A stretch of DNA of 64,000 nt, from contig OU612072.1 of NCBI GenBank assembly GCA_914767715.1, positions 6,758,001 through 6,822,000 on the forward strand, written 5' to 3'. The notes below the pieces were generated by a model. The model had not been told where the DNA came from and did not search any database. It saw only the letters and a program-made list of their open reading frames with translations. Of this stretch, positions 13,753 through 25,938 are shown in pieces. Every line of letters begins with the position of its first letter. Position 1 is the stretch's first letter. A program made the position numbers and the translations under genes. The DNA comes from Membranipora membranacea. Taxonomy: Eukaryota > Bryozoa > Gymnolaemata > Cheilostomatida > Membraniporidae.

Positions 13753-13937
13753 GAGGTCGATGCCCAGCTGCACGTTGGGATAATGGGATATGCGTGGAGG
13801 CTTGTGGCCTAGGCTGCCCTGCTGGAAAGCTCTGCTGCTCAAATGGATGTGGACTTACATGCCAAACGGCAATTTTTGACAAAAAGGTCCTCTTCCCGAT
13901 TGTAAGTTCAATAATAATTTATTCACAAATAGCCTAA
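13753..13937 (+). pseudogene. Orphan WAP exon in inverted duplicate
   Basis: An intact copy of gene A's terminal exon in the opposite orientation: a CAG acceptor at 13750-13752, then GGRCPAAR ... TCQTAIFDKK with all eight WAP cysteines, a TAA stop at 13935-13937 and an AATAAA at 13963-13968. Differences from gene A include one inserted residue (RWDNG against RGNG), Ala for Asp before the third Cys and Leu for His near the eighth Cys. No linker, antistasin or signal-peptide exon is seen upstream on this strand, and the duplication begins within the intron. It is probably an unexpressed duplicate exon, although its frame and splice acceptor are undamaged. It could be expressed if a distant promoter reads in. 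Confidence 0.8.
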
Positions 13938-14037
13938 GAAATCGATGTGGATGATATTAGCAAATAAAATCTATAATATTCAAATTGAGGCAAATACTAT
14001 GACCTTGTAACTTAACAACCTGATTATTAAGATGTCA

Positions 14038-14727
14038 GTGTGATACGTGGTTGAAAGCAATCGCAAGGTGGTTCAACTTAGCCCAGCTAAGATTTATATC
14101 AGTATGCAAGAAGGTTTAGATGTAAATAATAATTACCAGAGAGATAGATGTCGAGTGTGTCTGTCAGTATGTCCAGGTGAGAGTATGAATGGAATGGATA
14201 CCAATGGTGTGCGATAAGCGTGTAGCCTTGTTAGGTCAGATAAGCGAGCTAATGAATTGTAATGGCCAGTTGACCATCCGTATGAGCTCAATACGAGTAC
14301 CATGAAAGGCAAGTGAGTAACCTAGTTTAGGTCAGTTAGTTGAGCAAGTTAGATGTAATGGACAGTTGACCATCTGTGTGTATGCTCGATATATGTAGTG
14401 GAATACCACCAGTCATGGGTTTTCCCGGCTAAGCCGATGGCATCCTAGAATGCCAGTCAGGGTTTTCCGACTATGTGTCAGCGACAGCCCAGAACGCGCC
14501 AGTTCCCAGATCAATGCCAATGTTTGCACCCCACCTTTTTAAAGTTTTAACTTAAATAGTGTGCTATTTTTCTGGCTAGATGAGATAAATACACATAGAG
14601 TAAATAAAGTTAATAATAACATTCTGCAATAATGATAACGACTCAGTCATTATCAATGTAGAAAGCGGTGGTTGGTAGTAATTACATTTTAATTACTACA
14701 GGTTGTGTGTTAAAGTATCTCAGTCAG
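14038..14727. repeat. 690-bp segment present only in the left arm
   Basis: The right arm joins ATTAAGATGTCA directly to TTCCATATCAC, while the left arm has 690 bp between the same blocks. A short GTCA/GTCAGT repeat borders it. It is either an insertion in the left arm or a deletion from the right arm between short repeats. Confidence 0.7.
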
Positions 14728-16105
14728 TCCATATCACTTTCTCATTTATGATTTTAGATGATTGCCAGTTGAACAAGACCGAACTAATAAGGGACAATTG
14801 ACCAACAGAATGCAGTTTTTAATTGAATGTTATTTCTCATTTTAAATTTAGAATTTGTTTAACTTAGATTTTAGATTCGTTGAACTTTAATTTTTGAAGG
14901 ATATGAAACCAATAGAACTGTAAACCCATGTGAAATGACTAAAGTAGTCTGCACACACCTAAATGTATGGTGATTGCTCATAACTTTGGCACTACCTGGC
15001 CCATCACTTTATTTATTTGTTCCTTTAATATTCTCATCAATAATTGGGAAAAGGCCCATTCCAACTGCAAATCTACAAACTTCATGAATCTGCATGTGTG
15101 GATCACTCTATTGGTTAACAATACAATCATATATGTACTATCTCTGAAATTTGTGGTCCATATTGCCACGCATGCCTCATGACTCCAGGCATTCAGTTGA
15201 GGAGCAGTCCGACAACATCAGACAAAATTTGAACTGTTATGAATTCATTTATGTACAAAAATTGTGAATCAATTGAACACATGACCATCAAATGACTCTA
15301 ACTTGCTTGGTTCTTCAGGCAGGCTTTCAGACTGTAATGCTTGTTGAGACAATGGAGACAAGACAGGTCAAGCATGTGCTGCAGTTTTGATGGAAAGGGC
15401 AGACATGAAAATTATAAAATATCAGGAGTAGTTCCTATTTCGGCCTTTGCCTGATCCCACCGGGCCTGTAAAAGTGTGTGACCCTACGAGACAACACTCA
15501 TGATGCCTTTTTGCAAACTATCATATCAGTGTCATTATCAAACCATGGTTTATTCATTCTTAGTAATTAATTTATCATTTCTCATCTACTTGTGGATGTA
15601 ACTTTTCAGATTATGACTTGTGGATACATATTTCCATGAGTATCCCTGATAAGAAATCAATGCCAATATCAGACTCAAAAACTTACTTTATATCGATGTC
15701 CGGCATCTACGTCAATTTGACATCAGATTGACTTCCGCTTGCCTGCTGGGTTTCAGTAATGACTAGCAAACACTAATACATTAGAGCGTTGTTGAGTTTT
15801 GTGATCATTGTCTAATATACTCATACTATTATTGTATGAAGGTTTTTTATTTTCGATTCAACAAGCGTAGTCAATGTTGCATCAAAACCCAGCTGAATTC
15901 GCACTAAAACAGAACCATCAATTCTGTTCCCTCAATAAATTGTGATATGTTCGCTGGAGTTTGGAGGTCCCACAAGGTTTCTGATCTTCTGTGGATTTTG
16001 ACCAGTGTCCCACCAGCTATATGCACTGACAAGCTGAATAGATTATTAGCGAGCAAGATTGATGGACAATGATAATGGGACCTGGCACACGATTGATGAA
16101 AATTA

Positions 16106-17509
16106 ATTGATTTCTGATCAGGGATACACTTGGAAATATGTATCCACAAGTCATAATCTGAAAAGTTATATCCACAAGTAGATGAGAAATGATAAATTAA
16201 TTACTAAGAATAGAGAAGCCATTGTTTAATAATGCCACTGATATGATAGTGTGCAAAAACCATCATAAGTGTTGTCTCATAGGGCACACACCTATACAGG
16301 CCCCGGTGGAATCAGACAAAAGCCGAAACAGGAACTACTCCTGATATTTTATAATTTTCATGTCTGCCCTTTCCATCAAAACTGCAGCACATGCTTGACT
16401 TGTCTTGTCTCTATTGTCTCAACAAGCATTACAGTCTGAAAGCCTGCCTGAAGAACCAAGCAAGTTCGAGTCAATTGATGGACATGAATTCATAACTGTG
16501 CAAGTTTTGTCTAGAGTTGTTGGACTGCTCCTCATACTGAATGCCTGGAGTCATGAGTCAAGCGTGGTGATAGGGACCACATATTTCAGAGATAGTACAT
16601 GTATGATTGTATTGTTAACCAATAGAGTGATCCACACATGCGGATTCAAGAAGTTTGTAGATTTGCAGTTGAAATGGGCCTTTTTCCAATTATTGATGGC
16701 AAAATTAAAGGAACAAATAAGTAAAGTGATGGGCCAGGTAGTTCCAAAGTTATGAACAATCATCATACATTTAAGTGTGTGCAGACTACTTTAGTCGTTT
16801 CACATGGGTTTACAGTTTTATTGGTTTCATATCCTTCAAAAATTAAAGTTCAACGAATCTAAAATCTAAGATAAACAAATTCTAAATTTAAAATGAGAAA
16901 TAACATTCAATTAAAAACTGCATTCTGTTGGTCAATTGTTCCTTATTAGCTCGGTCTTGTTCAACTGGCAATCATCTAAAATCATAAATGAGAAAGTGAT
17001 ATGGAATGACATCTTAATAATCGGGTTGTTAAGTTACAAGTGTCATAGTATTTGCCTCAGTTTAAATATTATAGATTTTGTTTGCTAATATCATCCACAT
17101 CGATTTCCTAGGCTATTTGTGAATGAATTATTATTGAACTTACAATTGGGAAGGGGATCTTCTTGTCAAAAATTGCCGTTTGGCATGTATGTCCACATCC
17201 ATTTGAGCAGCAGAGCTTTCCAGCAGGGCAGCCTAGGCCACAATCTTCCACGCATATACCATTACCACGTGCAGCTGGGCATCGACCTCCTGTGTGCAAA
17301 AAGATGTCGAGAGTATAATAAATGCTGAGTGGCCAAATTGATTAAATATGTGAGAAGTGGCTATTGTTTAAAATTTGTTTGGATGGCTTCTGCAAATACC
17401 GTTAAAGTCTTATTTACCACTAAAATTTAATTCAGTGCCAACACCTGAGTTTCCTACGATACACGTTACTCATTGGTCAACATCAACTATTGTTGTGTAT
17501 TTCAGGAAT
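16106..17509. repeat. Right arm of large inverted duplication
   Basis: Inverted partner of 13531-15661, separated from it by about 445 bp of unique loop. It includes gene A's WAP exon and its intronic flank, but not the linker exon at 17687-17719. Confidence 0.9.
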
Positions 17510-20500
17510 TACCATTCCAGGAAAGCAGATAATTCGTGATCTCTGAAATTGGCAGCTTCTCACAGCATCAAAATGGTTCATCATGGTCATATTTGCATTC
17601 TTTCATTTGTTTATCAGCTGCATGATTCACTGATAAATTGCAGATAAGCTGATACTAGTAGCAGAAGAAATGTAAACTTCATTTACCTGATGTGGGTGGC
17701 TCTACTGACGGCTTTGGATCTAAAAGTACATTATAACTTTTCATTAAACAAATGTTTCTGAAAGCACACAGTATAACAGTAACTCTGTGAATAATGCATA
17801 CATGCAGATGAATCTCCTAAAACTCTGCTTTTGCTAGCAGCACATCTGGATGATTTTGAGTGAGGATCTAAAGTTTCTGGGAGTAGGATATTCATTGGAA
17901 CTTTTGGGGACAATCAACTACATATTCTTCAACCATCTAGTCAAGGCCTGCCATACCATAGCTCTGTCTGTCCCTAGGCTAATGCAATGAGGGATGAAAA
18001 GGCATGAAAACTTTAATGTGATGCGAAATTAATTGATAGTAGCTTTGGAGGGCATTTAAAGGGAATGATGGTGATAATAAAAAGGATCTATCTACAGTCC
18101 TAAGGGTTCATGTTTTCTAGAACTAAATTATTAATCACAGCATTCTATTAAATATGCATGCACAATCCTAGCTGCGCATACAGGGAGAACTCTATAGCAG
18201 CTAAGATGATGTGGTCATAAAAATCAATCTTATGATGGTATTGAACCTTCTATGATAATTATGTGTTTTGTTAACTTACTACAAGGAGGGCATGATGTGT
18301 AGCAACCATCAGCAGCTTTTTTGAATCCATACTGACAGTATTTCCTGCATAGAGGTCGTTCAAGACATTTCTTTGGCTCTACAAAAGTTTCAAGCTCATA
18401 GTGTGGTTTCTTGTTTGCTGCTGTTTTTAATGTCATAGTTCGGGCCATAATGAGGAAGAATTTAGGCCACAATGAGAGATAACATAAATTACTAAATATT
18501 TCAAATTCAATAGAATCCAAAGAAATTACAATGGTGAATAGCAATCAATTATATCTCATATCATTCTATTTTATATTATGTTAACTTACTGCATCCACAT
18601 GTTGCGCAATTATCACTGTCTACTTCATTGCCATATGGACAGTAGCGGTTACAAATTGCTTTTCCCGCACATTTGTTTGTAACTGCAAGGATAAAAAAAT
18701 ATAATAAAATAAAAAAATAGGGCGATTATACCAAATAATGAAACAGGTCGTAAAACATGATAAAAGATACAGTAATTGGACTATTCATTGAATAAATTGC
18801 AGACAGGAGTCATTAGGAATTTGGGTTATAGGAAGTTGAATGGATAACTTTGTCCCCATGGAATTATGTTGGATGTCCGATATCTCAAACATACTGGTGA
18901 CTATTCAGGCACATTTATAATGATACATTTGCAAGCGTTCTAATAAGGGTGATCACCCAAAAGGCCACTGCCAAAAAGCCACTGGCCATAAAGCCACTGG
19001 CCAAAAAGCCACCGGCCATAAAGCCACTGGCCAAAAAGCCACTGGACATAAAGCCACTGGCCAAAAGGCCACTGGTCATAAAGCCACTGGCCAGAAGGCC
19101 ATTAGTCATAAGGTCATTAGCCAAAAAGCCACTGCCCAAAAAGCCACTGGTTCAATGGTTACATAATATGAGTCTGATATCAATGTTCCACTGACATGTT
19201 TTTTGGGCCCGTAACAAGATTATAGCCCTTGATATGTCATTTATCAATGATTTTTTTTCTACTAACTGATTCCCATTTTAGTAAAGTTAGAAAAGATACC
19301 ACCCACCCACCCACCCGTTGAAAATAACGATTTCAGATGACTACACCCAGACATCTTCTCACATTTTCTCTGTAACATAACCCCCAATTAGTACATTTTA
19401 ATGTATCTTGGTGGACAAATTACAGTCATCAAAGAAGCAAACAGTCAGCAAGTTTAGATCGAAGCAATGCCGCAATGAGTAGAGACAGCGGCGTAGCTTT
19501 TTTGATTTTGACATGCCACTTGCCATGCACAAGTGAGTTGCATAGCCTTCTGGGAACAACAGAAAAGGTCGGTGATCAGGTTACAAAACTTTAAGCAATA
19601 GTGATCAAGCTGAGCCGGTTGGGTTTGTTGGTCATCAATAATAAAAACATTCGATGGATGCACATATAGGTTTCGGTAGAGGCTAGTATTGTCCACAAAA
19701 GAGTTTAGTTTTTGCTTAGTAACAGATCCGATATAATCATGTGATAATCAAAATGGATCACAGGGTGCATTGCATGCAAAAACATGTCGATGGAAAATTA
19801 ATATCAGACTTCTATTATGTAACAATCGAACCAGTGGCTTTTTGGACAGTGGCTTTTTGGATAGTGGCCTTATGACCGGTGGCTTTTTGGCCAGTGGCTT
19901 TATGGCCAGTGGCCTTTTGGCAGCGGCCTTTTGACCTTTTGAAATCTCAAATAAGTGAATGAACTTACAAAATAATTCATGTGAAAAGATCAACTGGTAA
20001 AATTTTTTTTCCAACACTTAGTAATTATTAATAACTTTTTTTGGAATGTAAGCAGTCCTTACATTCTTTTAAATATTATTTAAGAGAATGTAAGGACTGC
20101 TTACATTCCAAAAGAAGTTATTAATAATTACTAAGAGTTGGAAAAAAAATTTTACCAGTTGATCTTTTCACATGAATTATTTTGTAAGTTCATTCACTTA
20201 TTAGAGATTTCAAAAGGTCAAAAGGCCACTGGCCATAAAATTTTCTTTTTCCCATATTATGGGAAAAAGAAAATTTTTTTCAGCAGATTTTTCATTGGTG
20301 AATGAAATTGCTGCTTGTGAGAACATAATGAGGAACATACTATACTTCAAAAAACCTTTTGCTCAAGTCCTTGTTCATTGATAAGAAAGATTTTTTGTGC
20401 AGATGGACTAAGGTAGGAAAAATACAGATTAAATTAAAATAGTAACTCATACAATAAAATGAATTAATGCTTCTGCTTTATCGAAACCTTATATTGACTT

Positions 20501-21185
20501 AATGGAATAAAAATACTTACTGCGACAGCTCCAGTTTAGACACCTTGCAGGTAGTATACCTGTTAAATACAAAATTCTTTACTTCGTAAATTTATGTTTG
20601 ATAATTTTTAATTGACGCCTACTGACAGATGTCAAATGGCAATGATAAGCTTTACAAGCATAATAAAATGTCAAATCTCAACTGATAGATACCACACTAA
20701 AAAAAGTGAGTGAAGAAGATGTATCTAACAAATCCTCATTCAATTTTCAAAGCTTTGAATCTTATAAATGGAGACCTCTTTGCCTCTGTTTCTACCTGGT
20801 ACAGGGCATATTCCTGTGTCAATGTAACAAACAATTGGCCCGTACTACCAGCAAACTATTGCAGTGTTTCCATTAAAGTTTTGAGCTGATTGAATAGTGG
20901 AGAAATGACATCAAACAAGAAGAACATTCACTCTAAGTTAAATGAATCAGAGAATCTACATTGCTCCATTACTCACTGACAACAATGATAGACTATTACA
21001 TACCAGAATGTGCGCATGAAAGTTCATCAAGTCAAATATATATCACAGATATAACTTAGCCTACCGAGCAATTTATTCGAAATTAATTACACTAGAAGGT
21101 TTTCGTAGATCCAATACTTACTGAGGGCAGATGTTATCGAAGCAAAGGCACAAACAAGTGCTAAGCTGAGAAGTACAATCCTCAT
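17108..21185 (-). CDS. Gene A: secreted antistasin-antistasin-WAP protein
   Basis: Six exons: 21185-21122, 20559-20521, 18682-18590, 18378-18280, 17719-17687 and 17289-17108, all joined in phase 1 and giving 169 aa. Residues 1-21 are a signal peptide (MRIVLLSLALVCAFASITSA). The mini-exon (about 22-34) has two Cys. Antistasin-like domains follow at about 35-65 and 66-98, each with six Cys in the C-x3-C-x-YG ... C pattern. Next come a Pro/Thr linker (99-109), an eight-Cys WAP (110-150) and a short tail ending at TAG 17110-17108. By comparison with hirustasin, the P1 positions are Asn (domain 1) and Arg (domain 2), so domain 2 could inhibit trypsin-like proteases. The WAP exon also contains a GTAAGT (17143-17138) before the stop; I chose read-through because no further exon was seen and the left-arm copy has an AATAAA just after its stop. 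Gene A has AACAAA there. A secreted protease inhibitor is inferred from the domains. Confidence 0.8.
18959..19935. repeat. Inverted AAGCCACTGG minisatellite pair in gene A intron 2
   Basis: About 13 units of AAAGCCACTGGCC(A/C)-type run from 18959 to 19150. The complementary GGCCAGTGGCTTTTT array runs from 19831 to 19935. The flanks 19151-19205 and 19783-19830 are also inverted copies of each other, so the whole is one foldback element with minisatellite ends. The repeats are open in several frames (KPLAKKPLAIKPL-like) but non-coding. Confidence 0.85.
19922..20236. repeat. Long near-perfect palindrome in gene A intron 2
   Basis: About 145 bp to either side of 20071-20083 are complementary with few mismatches; the innermost 25 bp (GGAATGTAAGCAGTCCTTAC and following) are perfect. 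The outer ends run into the GGCCAGTGGC minisatellite. Palindromes this long can extrude cruciforms and are unstable in clones. Confidence 0.85.
20237..20277. repeat. Perfect 19-bp hairpin
   Basis: The arms AAAATTTTCTTTTTCCCAT and its exact complement are separated by ATT, directly abutting the longer palindrome. Confidence 0.85.
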
Positions 21186-21243
21186 CTTGAGCTCTTGGTC
21201 CAGTTCAGAGAGTGAAAATGAAGAAACATTCTTAGACAGCAGG

Positions 21244-21250
21244 ATTTATA
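21244..21250 (-). promoter_or_regulatory. TATA box of gene A
   Basis: TATAAAT on the minus strand, about 60 bp upstream of the ATG at 21185. The spacing equals that of genes B and C. Confidence 0.7.
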
Positions 21251-21282
21251 CTGGACATCAGGCTTTGGCATTCTGGTACGGC

Positions 21283-21296
21283 ATTGCTATGGTAAT
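21283..21296 (-). promoter_or_regulatory. X-box-like element of gene A
   Basis: ATTGCTATGGTAAT read on the plus strand is nearly palindromic and differs by one base from the RFX X-box consensus RYYNYYATRRNRAC. It lies 33 bp upstream of the TATA box. Confidence 0.6.
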
Positions 21297-21299
21297 CAG

Positions 21300-22320
21300 G
21301 AAGCTCATAAGGAAACATGGACACAAGGCGCAGAACTTATGATAATTTATTGATTTTTGATCATCAGCTCAACCTGGGTGCTGGCAAGAGCTGCATAAGC
21401 CCAACGTTTATACTGACGGCTCTCAATCTAAAATAATACAGCTATTGAGGAAATAATAATGACAGTATTTCTACAAATTGACATGTCATGGAGAAATAAT
21501 GGCAGTGAAATGACATCAATGTCTGAAAGATCATATCACAACCTATCTCATCAGGTCGCAGGGTGGCACATGAAGCGATGGCCTTAATCAGGGAGGGAGG
21601 GAATAACATATCATAATGGTAAACCATGGAGTTTGACCTTTGATTGTTTATCTTGTTGGGTTTACATCAATACAAATGAGCTATCAATTAACAAATGCTT
21701 TGATGCGGCAATGTACTCCATGTCGCATCTTCAGTTTAAATTTCAGTATACCATAGACCTCATCCTCATCATATTTTGACAATCTAAAACCAATATCCTT
21801 GTTTGTACCCGGACCGGGTACATGCAGTTTAGAATTATTCCATTTTCAGCATCGATCAGAACTAGTTCGGTTCTACGATCCGATAAGAATCGCTTGTCTA
21901 ATCCCTCAGATCAATAATTGAAAACTCCTGGTCTCTTTTCAGACGATAGGTATGGCATGTGTTTAACAGATTATCATCTTTGCATAATATATCCCCAATT
22001 TTTATCCAGTACTTCCCTTTTTGTTAGTATATTATTAGTTATTTTTTAATATGCAACACATCCCCTGATACTTTTAGATCTCGATCTAGCTCTAGAACAA
22101 ACCCTTGATATTTCTTGACTCTATGTGTTGGGTTATATGAAGCAATATGTTCATGCGTAAAACCTTTCATCCTCTCTTAGAGGAGATGTTAAATTGTATC
22201 AACAAGGTTTAGGAAAATATTTGTGTGGCTGTGTTTTATGTACAAATGTTCTAGAATTAAATGCACCTACCACATAATTTAACACAAGGGGTTTTTTAGA
22301 ATTAGAAATTTTGTCAAATT
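21300..22320. other. Intergenic upstream of gene A
   Basis: No gene or clear repeat beyond the gene A promoter is supported here. Confidence 0.4.
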
Positions 22321-23760
22321 TTGAAACTGTACGACTAAAATTGTTAGCGTAAAGTGCCAGAAAAAAATTTCTCTTCGTTCACAGCATCAAGCATTCACAC
22401 AAATCATTATTGTGAGTTGGTTCGACCTTTTGCTTGAAGATCATGGAATGGAGAGATTGTTGAGAAAGAACTGGCTGATGGCTTCTTTCTTCATGTTAGT
22501 GTTGGGGGCTCCCCGCGTATTTTACAGAAGATTGAAGATTGAGTGTTTCAAAGTTGAAGAAAAGATTTAAAGGGCAACCAAGGTTTCACAGCAATGCATT
22601 AAGGGGTAGCAAATAATGTGCTGGGCAGCATCAGTGTAACGGCAGGAATGCACCCTGCAGTAGGCTTTATGCAAAGCTATTAATTTGTAAGCTACGAAGC
22701 TTCGCTCGTTATCATATTTTCTATTGTTAGCGCTTAGACCCAAAATATAGGGACTGCACTCTAGAAAGTGAGTCAGAGAGACATAGATGCATCGTTGTAT
22801 TCATAGATATTATTTGTTGTAATCATATATACAGAGACAATTCATACGCATACCAGATACATTTGCTGCCGAGAAATCATAGGAGCCAATAGTTTTACAT
22901 CTCAACGGAATAAACCCCAATGTGTTAGTAAACTCTAAACTTCTTCGATTTCTCGGCCGCTACAATCAGCTTTGTGCATTACGCAATGCAAAACTCAAAG
23001 AAGTTGCTGACTCTAAGCTGGGTAACACTTCAGTTTAGGGGAGGTTCCAAGACTTTGCTGTAATAATTATAAAGCACAGGCTAAATAATAACAGGAACAG
23101 GAAACTGCTATGTGGTATTCTCTTTTAGCTGAGTTTGAGTACCTGATGGAAGAAATGTTTCACAAGATTTCTGGCTGAATAATCATTCGAATTATATTTA
23201 GTCTTTTCCCCCATTCAGAAGGTGCAATCTGCTATTAATCAATGGCCATCAATGAGAAGTTGTTTGAAACCTTAATTGCCCTTTAAATGAAAAATCAATA
23301 GAAGATTTCCCCATTTCAAGTACACTGGATTCAGTCCAAAAACTTCCAGTTATCTACTCAGGTTAGGTTTGTTGATTTGAGCAGACAACTCCACACAACA
23401 AACCAAAAGTCATCAGTGTTACTGATTTTGGATATCAGGATCCTGGGTTCGAGCCCACCGAATGCATTGTTTTTCTGTTGAAAAGTGATCACCTTCGTTA
23501 ACTATCAAACTTGCTGGCTCTGTTCTCACAGGCATTTAGGTACAGCAGATTTTTGACCAGTCCAGTTGTTATGAAGAAGTTATTTTGAAGATTAGAGTTT
23601 TGAAATTGAAGATTGCTCTATTTTCTCTAAAGAAATTGAAGACAGCATTGTGTGCAGGGAGCCCCTGTGTTTGTGCTGGCATGCCAAGAGTATTATCAGT
23701 AGCCCGGATTTATGAACAACGGCAATGACTCAGGGCAAATGATTGGTGATAATTTATTGT
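22320..23760. mobile_element. Dispersed repeat split by a 1.16-kb inserted element
   Basis: Outer segments 22320-22502 and 23668-23760 reconstitute the inverse of 13080-13430. The interior, about 22503-23667, has inverted ends (TGGGGGCTCCCC on the left; GGGAGCCCCTG on the right) and a short target repeat (TGT). No transposase ORF was seen, so it is a non-autonomous DNA element nested in an older repeat. A tRNA B-box-like GGGTTCGAGCCC lies near 23448-23459 inside it. Confidence 0.65.
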
Positions 23761-25938
23761 TTCTTTAATACCTGCCCAGGTTGACAGCTGGTTTGTGCAA
23801 CATGTGTATCATATTCTGTGTGGGGGGGGGGGGGAAACAGCCATTGGCGGAATAATGACGACATATTGCTATAGATCTACATGACATGGACATAGAATGA
23901 AACGAAAATTACATCATTGTATGAAAAAAAGTAGCAGTAATTTTTCTGATTGGGGCAATCTAAGATTGAACAAGGAAGTTACGGCATTTAGAAACATAAT
24001 TATGGAGCCTAGAATATGTGACCATTATTGCTCTTCGATGTGGTCTACTTTGGTGATCACATTGACGCATTGGCAAGGGTGGTAGAACAAAAAAAAAATG
24101 ATAGTAATAATACAATCAAATCTTATTACTGCGATTTAAATTGTTTATCATACCTTTGTCAGTTTGTTTGTTTGCACCATCATCAGCTCAAAGCAGAGAA
24201 AATAAAAAAAAATCATTTACAATTCCCGGCCTCTATCATCATTATGGAATAGTCAATATCAGAAATAAGGGTTAACAATTTTTTGGAGGCTTTGGCATTT
24301 GGGGCATCCTATTTGACGATTTTTTAACAACAAATAAACTACGGAATTGATTGTATTATTTTAAAAAAGGAGCTTAAGTATACATGTTCAAGCGAACTTT
24401 CTCTGTAGTATGATAAGGACCATGACATTAAGCAAAGAAGTGATTTTCTACAAGAATATTTGTAAAAGAAATTAATGTAACGGAATGAATAAAATTCAAT
24501 GAAAACTCATTATTATCTAGAGTTGCCTACTTGACATTTGAATATTCACCAAAATGAATTCTGCAGATATCGCGTTAGAGAATGCATCATCAGGATTGAC
24601 CTATCCTTCATTATTGAGTAGAACCTAGGTTCTATTCTTGATTCATGCAATCATTTATATTTAACACTACTACCAAGGCCAAAGGCAAGGAGGGGTCTCT
24701 GACCAAGGTTACCATAACCATTTTCATTGTTTCCTTTCAAAGACATTATCAATCTTGGGATCTATACTGTTGCAATCATTGATATGAATTCATGGATTAG
24801 TAGTAATACACAGTATGGCTATTTGTGGAGAAATTTCAGCAATATATCACTTTGTGTCAGTCATTGGATGTAGCTGAAATTCTGGCAGTTTTGATGTCAT
24901 GCATTGACTGACGTCCCAGTAACGACCTTTAAAAACACAGGCAAGCCATTGAAAAATGTAACATTACTGAACTTTCGGACCTATAACAGATGATAAATTG
25001 TTTCCAAAAATCATACACGATCAGATATATTTCTCAAATCCATGACTATATATCAATGGTGGCAATAGTCTGATACCCCCAAGAAGAGTTTTTTTCATAA
25101 CTAGACGGAGACTTTGGTTTGATGGTCAGATAATTGAATGACAATATTATAGGTTTGATATAATTTTCCTCCATTTCAGATTGCTGATATTCTATTGGCG
25201 ACCTGGCGGCGGTTAAACGGAGCAATTCTACTATCAGAAAATATCAACCAAGTTTTATCTATAAAGAACCTAAATGAAACTTATTGCTTTTTCTAGCTAG
25301 ATAAAACTTTGTTATTGGTCTAATTGTAATCTATGATCAGCTAGCTTGAAACACTTAAAAGATCTCCAGGCATCATATATAATTGAATGGTCACATAAAT
25401 CTAAGATGTGTGAGGCTCTTGACACCATTTAAGGCCATTTGGCACATCTGTGAACACATCAATTGGAGAGGTACAGTAAAAAGTCAACATGTTGTACAAA
25501 TGTGCATTTTGAAAGGGTAGTGATTGCAAACTGCTGACCGATCAATTGCACACCTTTGATGAATATTTTGGTCTTGAGCACAATGCAATCTTGAGCACAT
25601 CTTCATTTTATTTGTCACAAAACTTTACCGATAGAAAAATAAAATATCAACGATCAGTGTAACTTCATATTCAAAATAAATTCTCAATTCTGATGATTGA
25701 TACTCCAAGGATGATATTCTTCAATCAATATGTGATTGAACCACTCAGTGTGAATCTAAAACAGGAAAGTAGAGGTCTGTATTATCAAATATCACAAACT
25801 ATGGTAGAGTATGATAAAGAACACATGATGAGCAAACAATGTTCAGCGTAAACTAAGGACACATTTATAGATCACACATTGATGAGTAAAATTCAGTATA
25901 AAATACAGATACATGATATGTTTCAAAGAAAAAATCTT
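23761..25938. other. Intergenic with two dispersed repeat copies
   Basis: Includes an inverted copy of 5340-5490 at about 24095-24265, an inverted copy of the 4290-4600 repeat at about 25360-25660, and a poly-G run near 23822-23834. No gene is supported. Confidence 0.5.

Larger units (their letters stand above)
13531..15661. repeat. Left arm of large inverted duplication
   Basis: Matches the reverse complement of about 16106-17509 almost continuously, apart from about 690 bp (14038-14727) present only in this arm. It contains an orphan WAP exon on the plus strand. The duplicated unit runs from within the intron upstream of the WAP exon, through the exon, into downstream flank. Confidence 0.9.

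Noticed and set aside
16405-16755. 116-codon ORF in the right inverted arm, with a related ORF in the left arm
   Set aside because: The resemblance between arms is explained by the duplication itself. Both strands are open over the same stretch and no family was recognised.
18915-19194. Lys/Pro-rich and Gly/Ser-rich repeat ORFs on both strands
   Set aside because: These are translations of the AAGCCACTGG minisatellite inside an intron.
24708-24721. Another X-box-like site (GTTACCATAACCAT)
   Set aside because: No signal-peptide exon of the family follows at the expected 100-160 bp on either strand; it may be chance.
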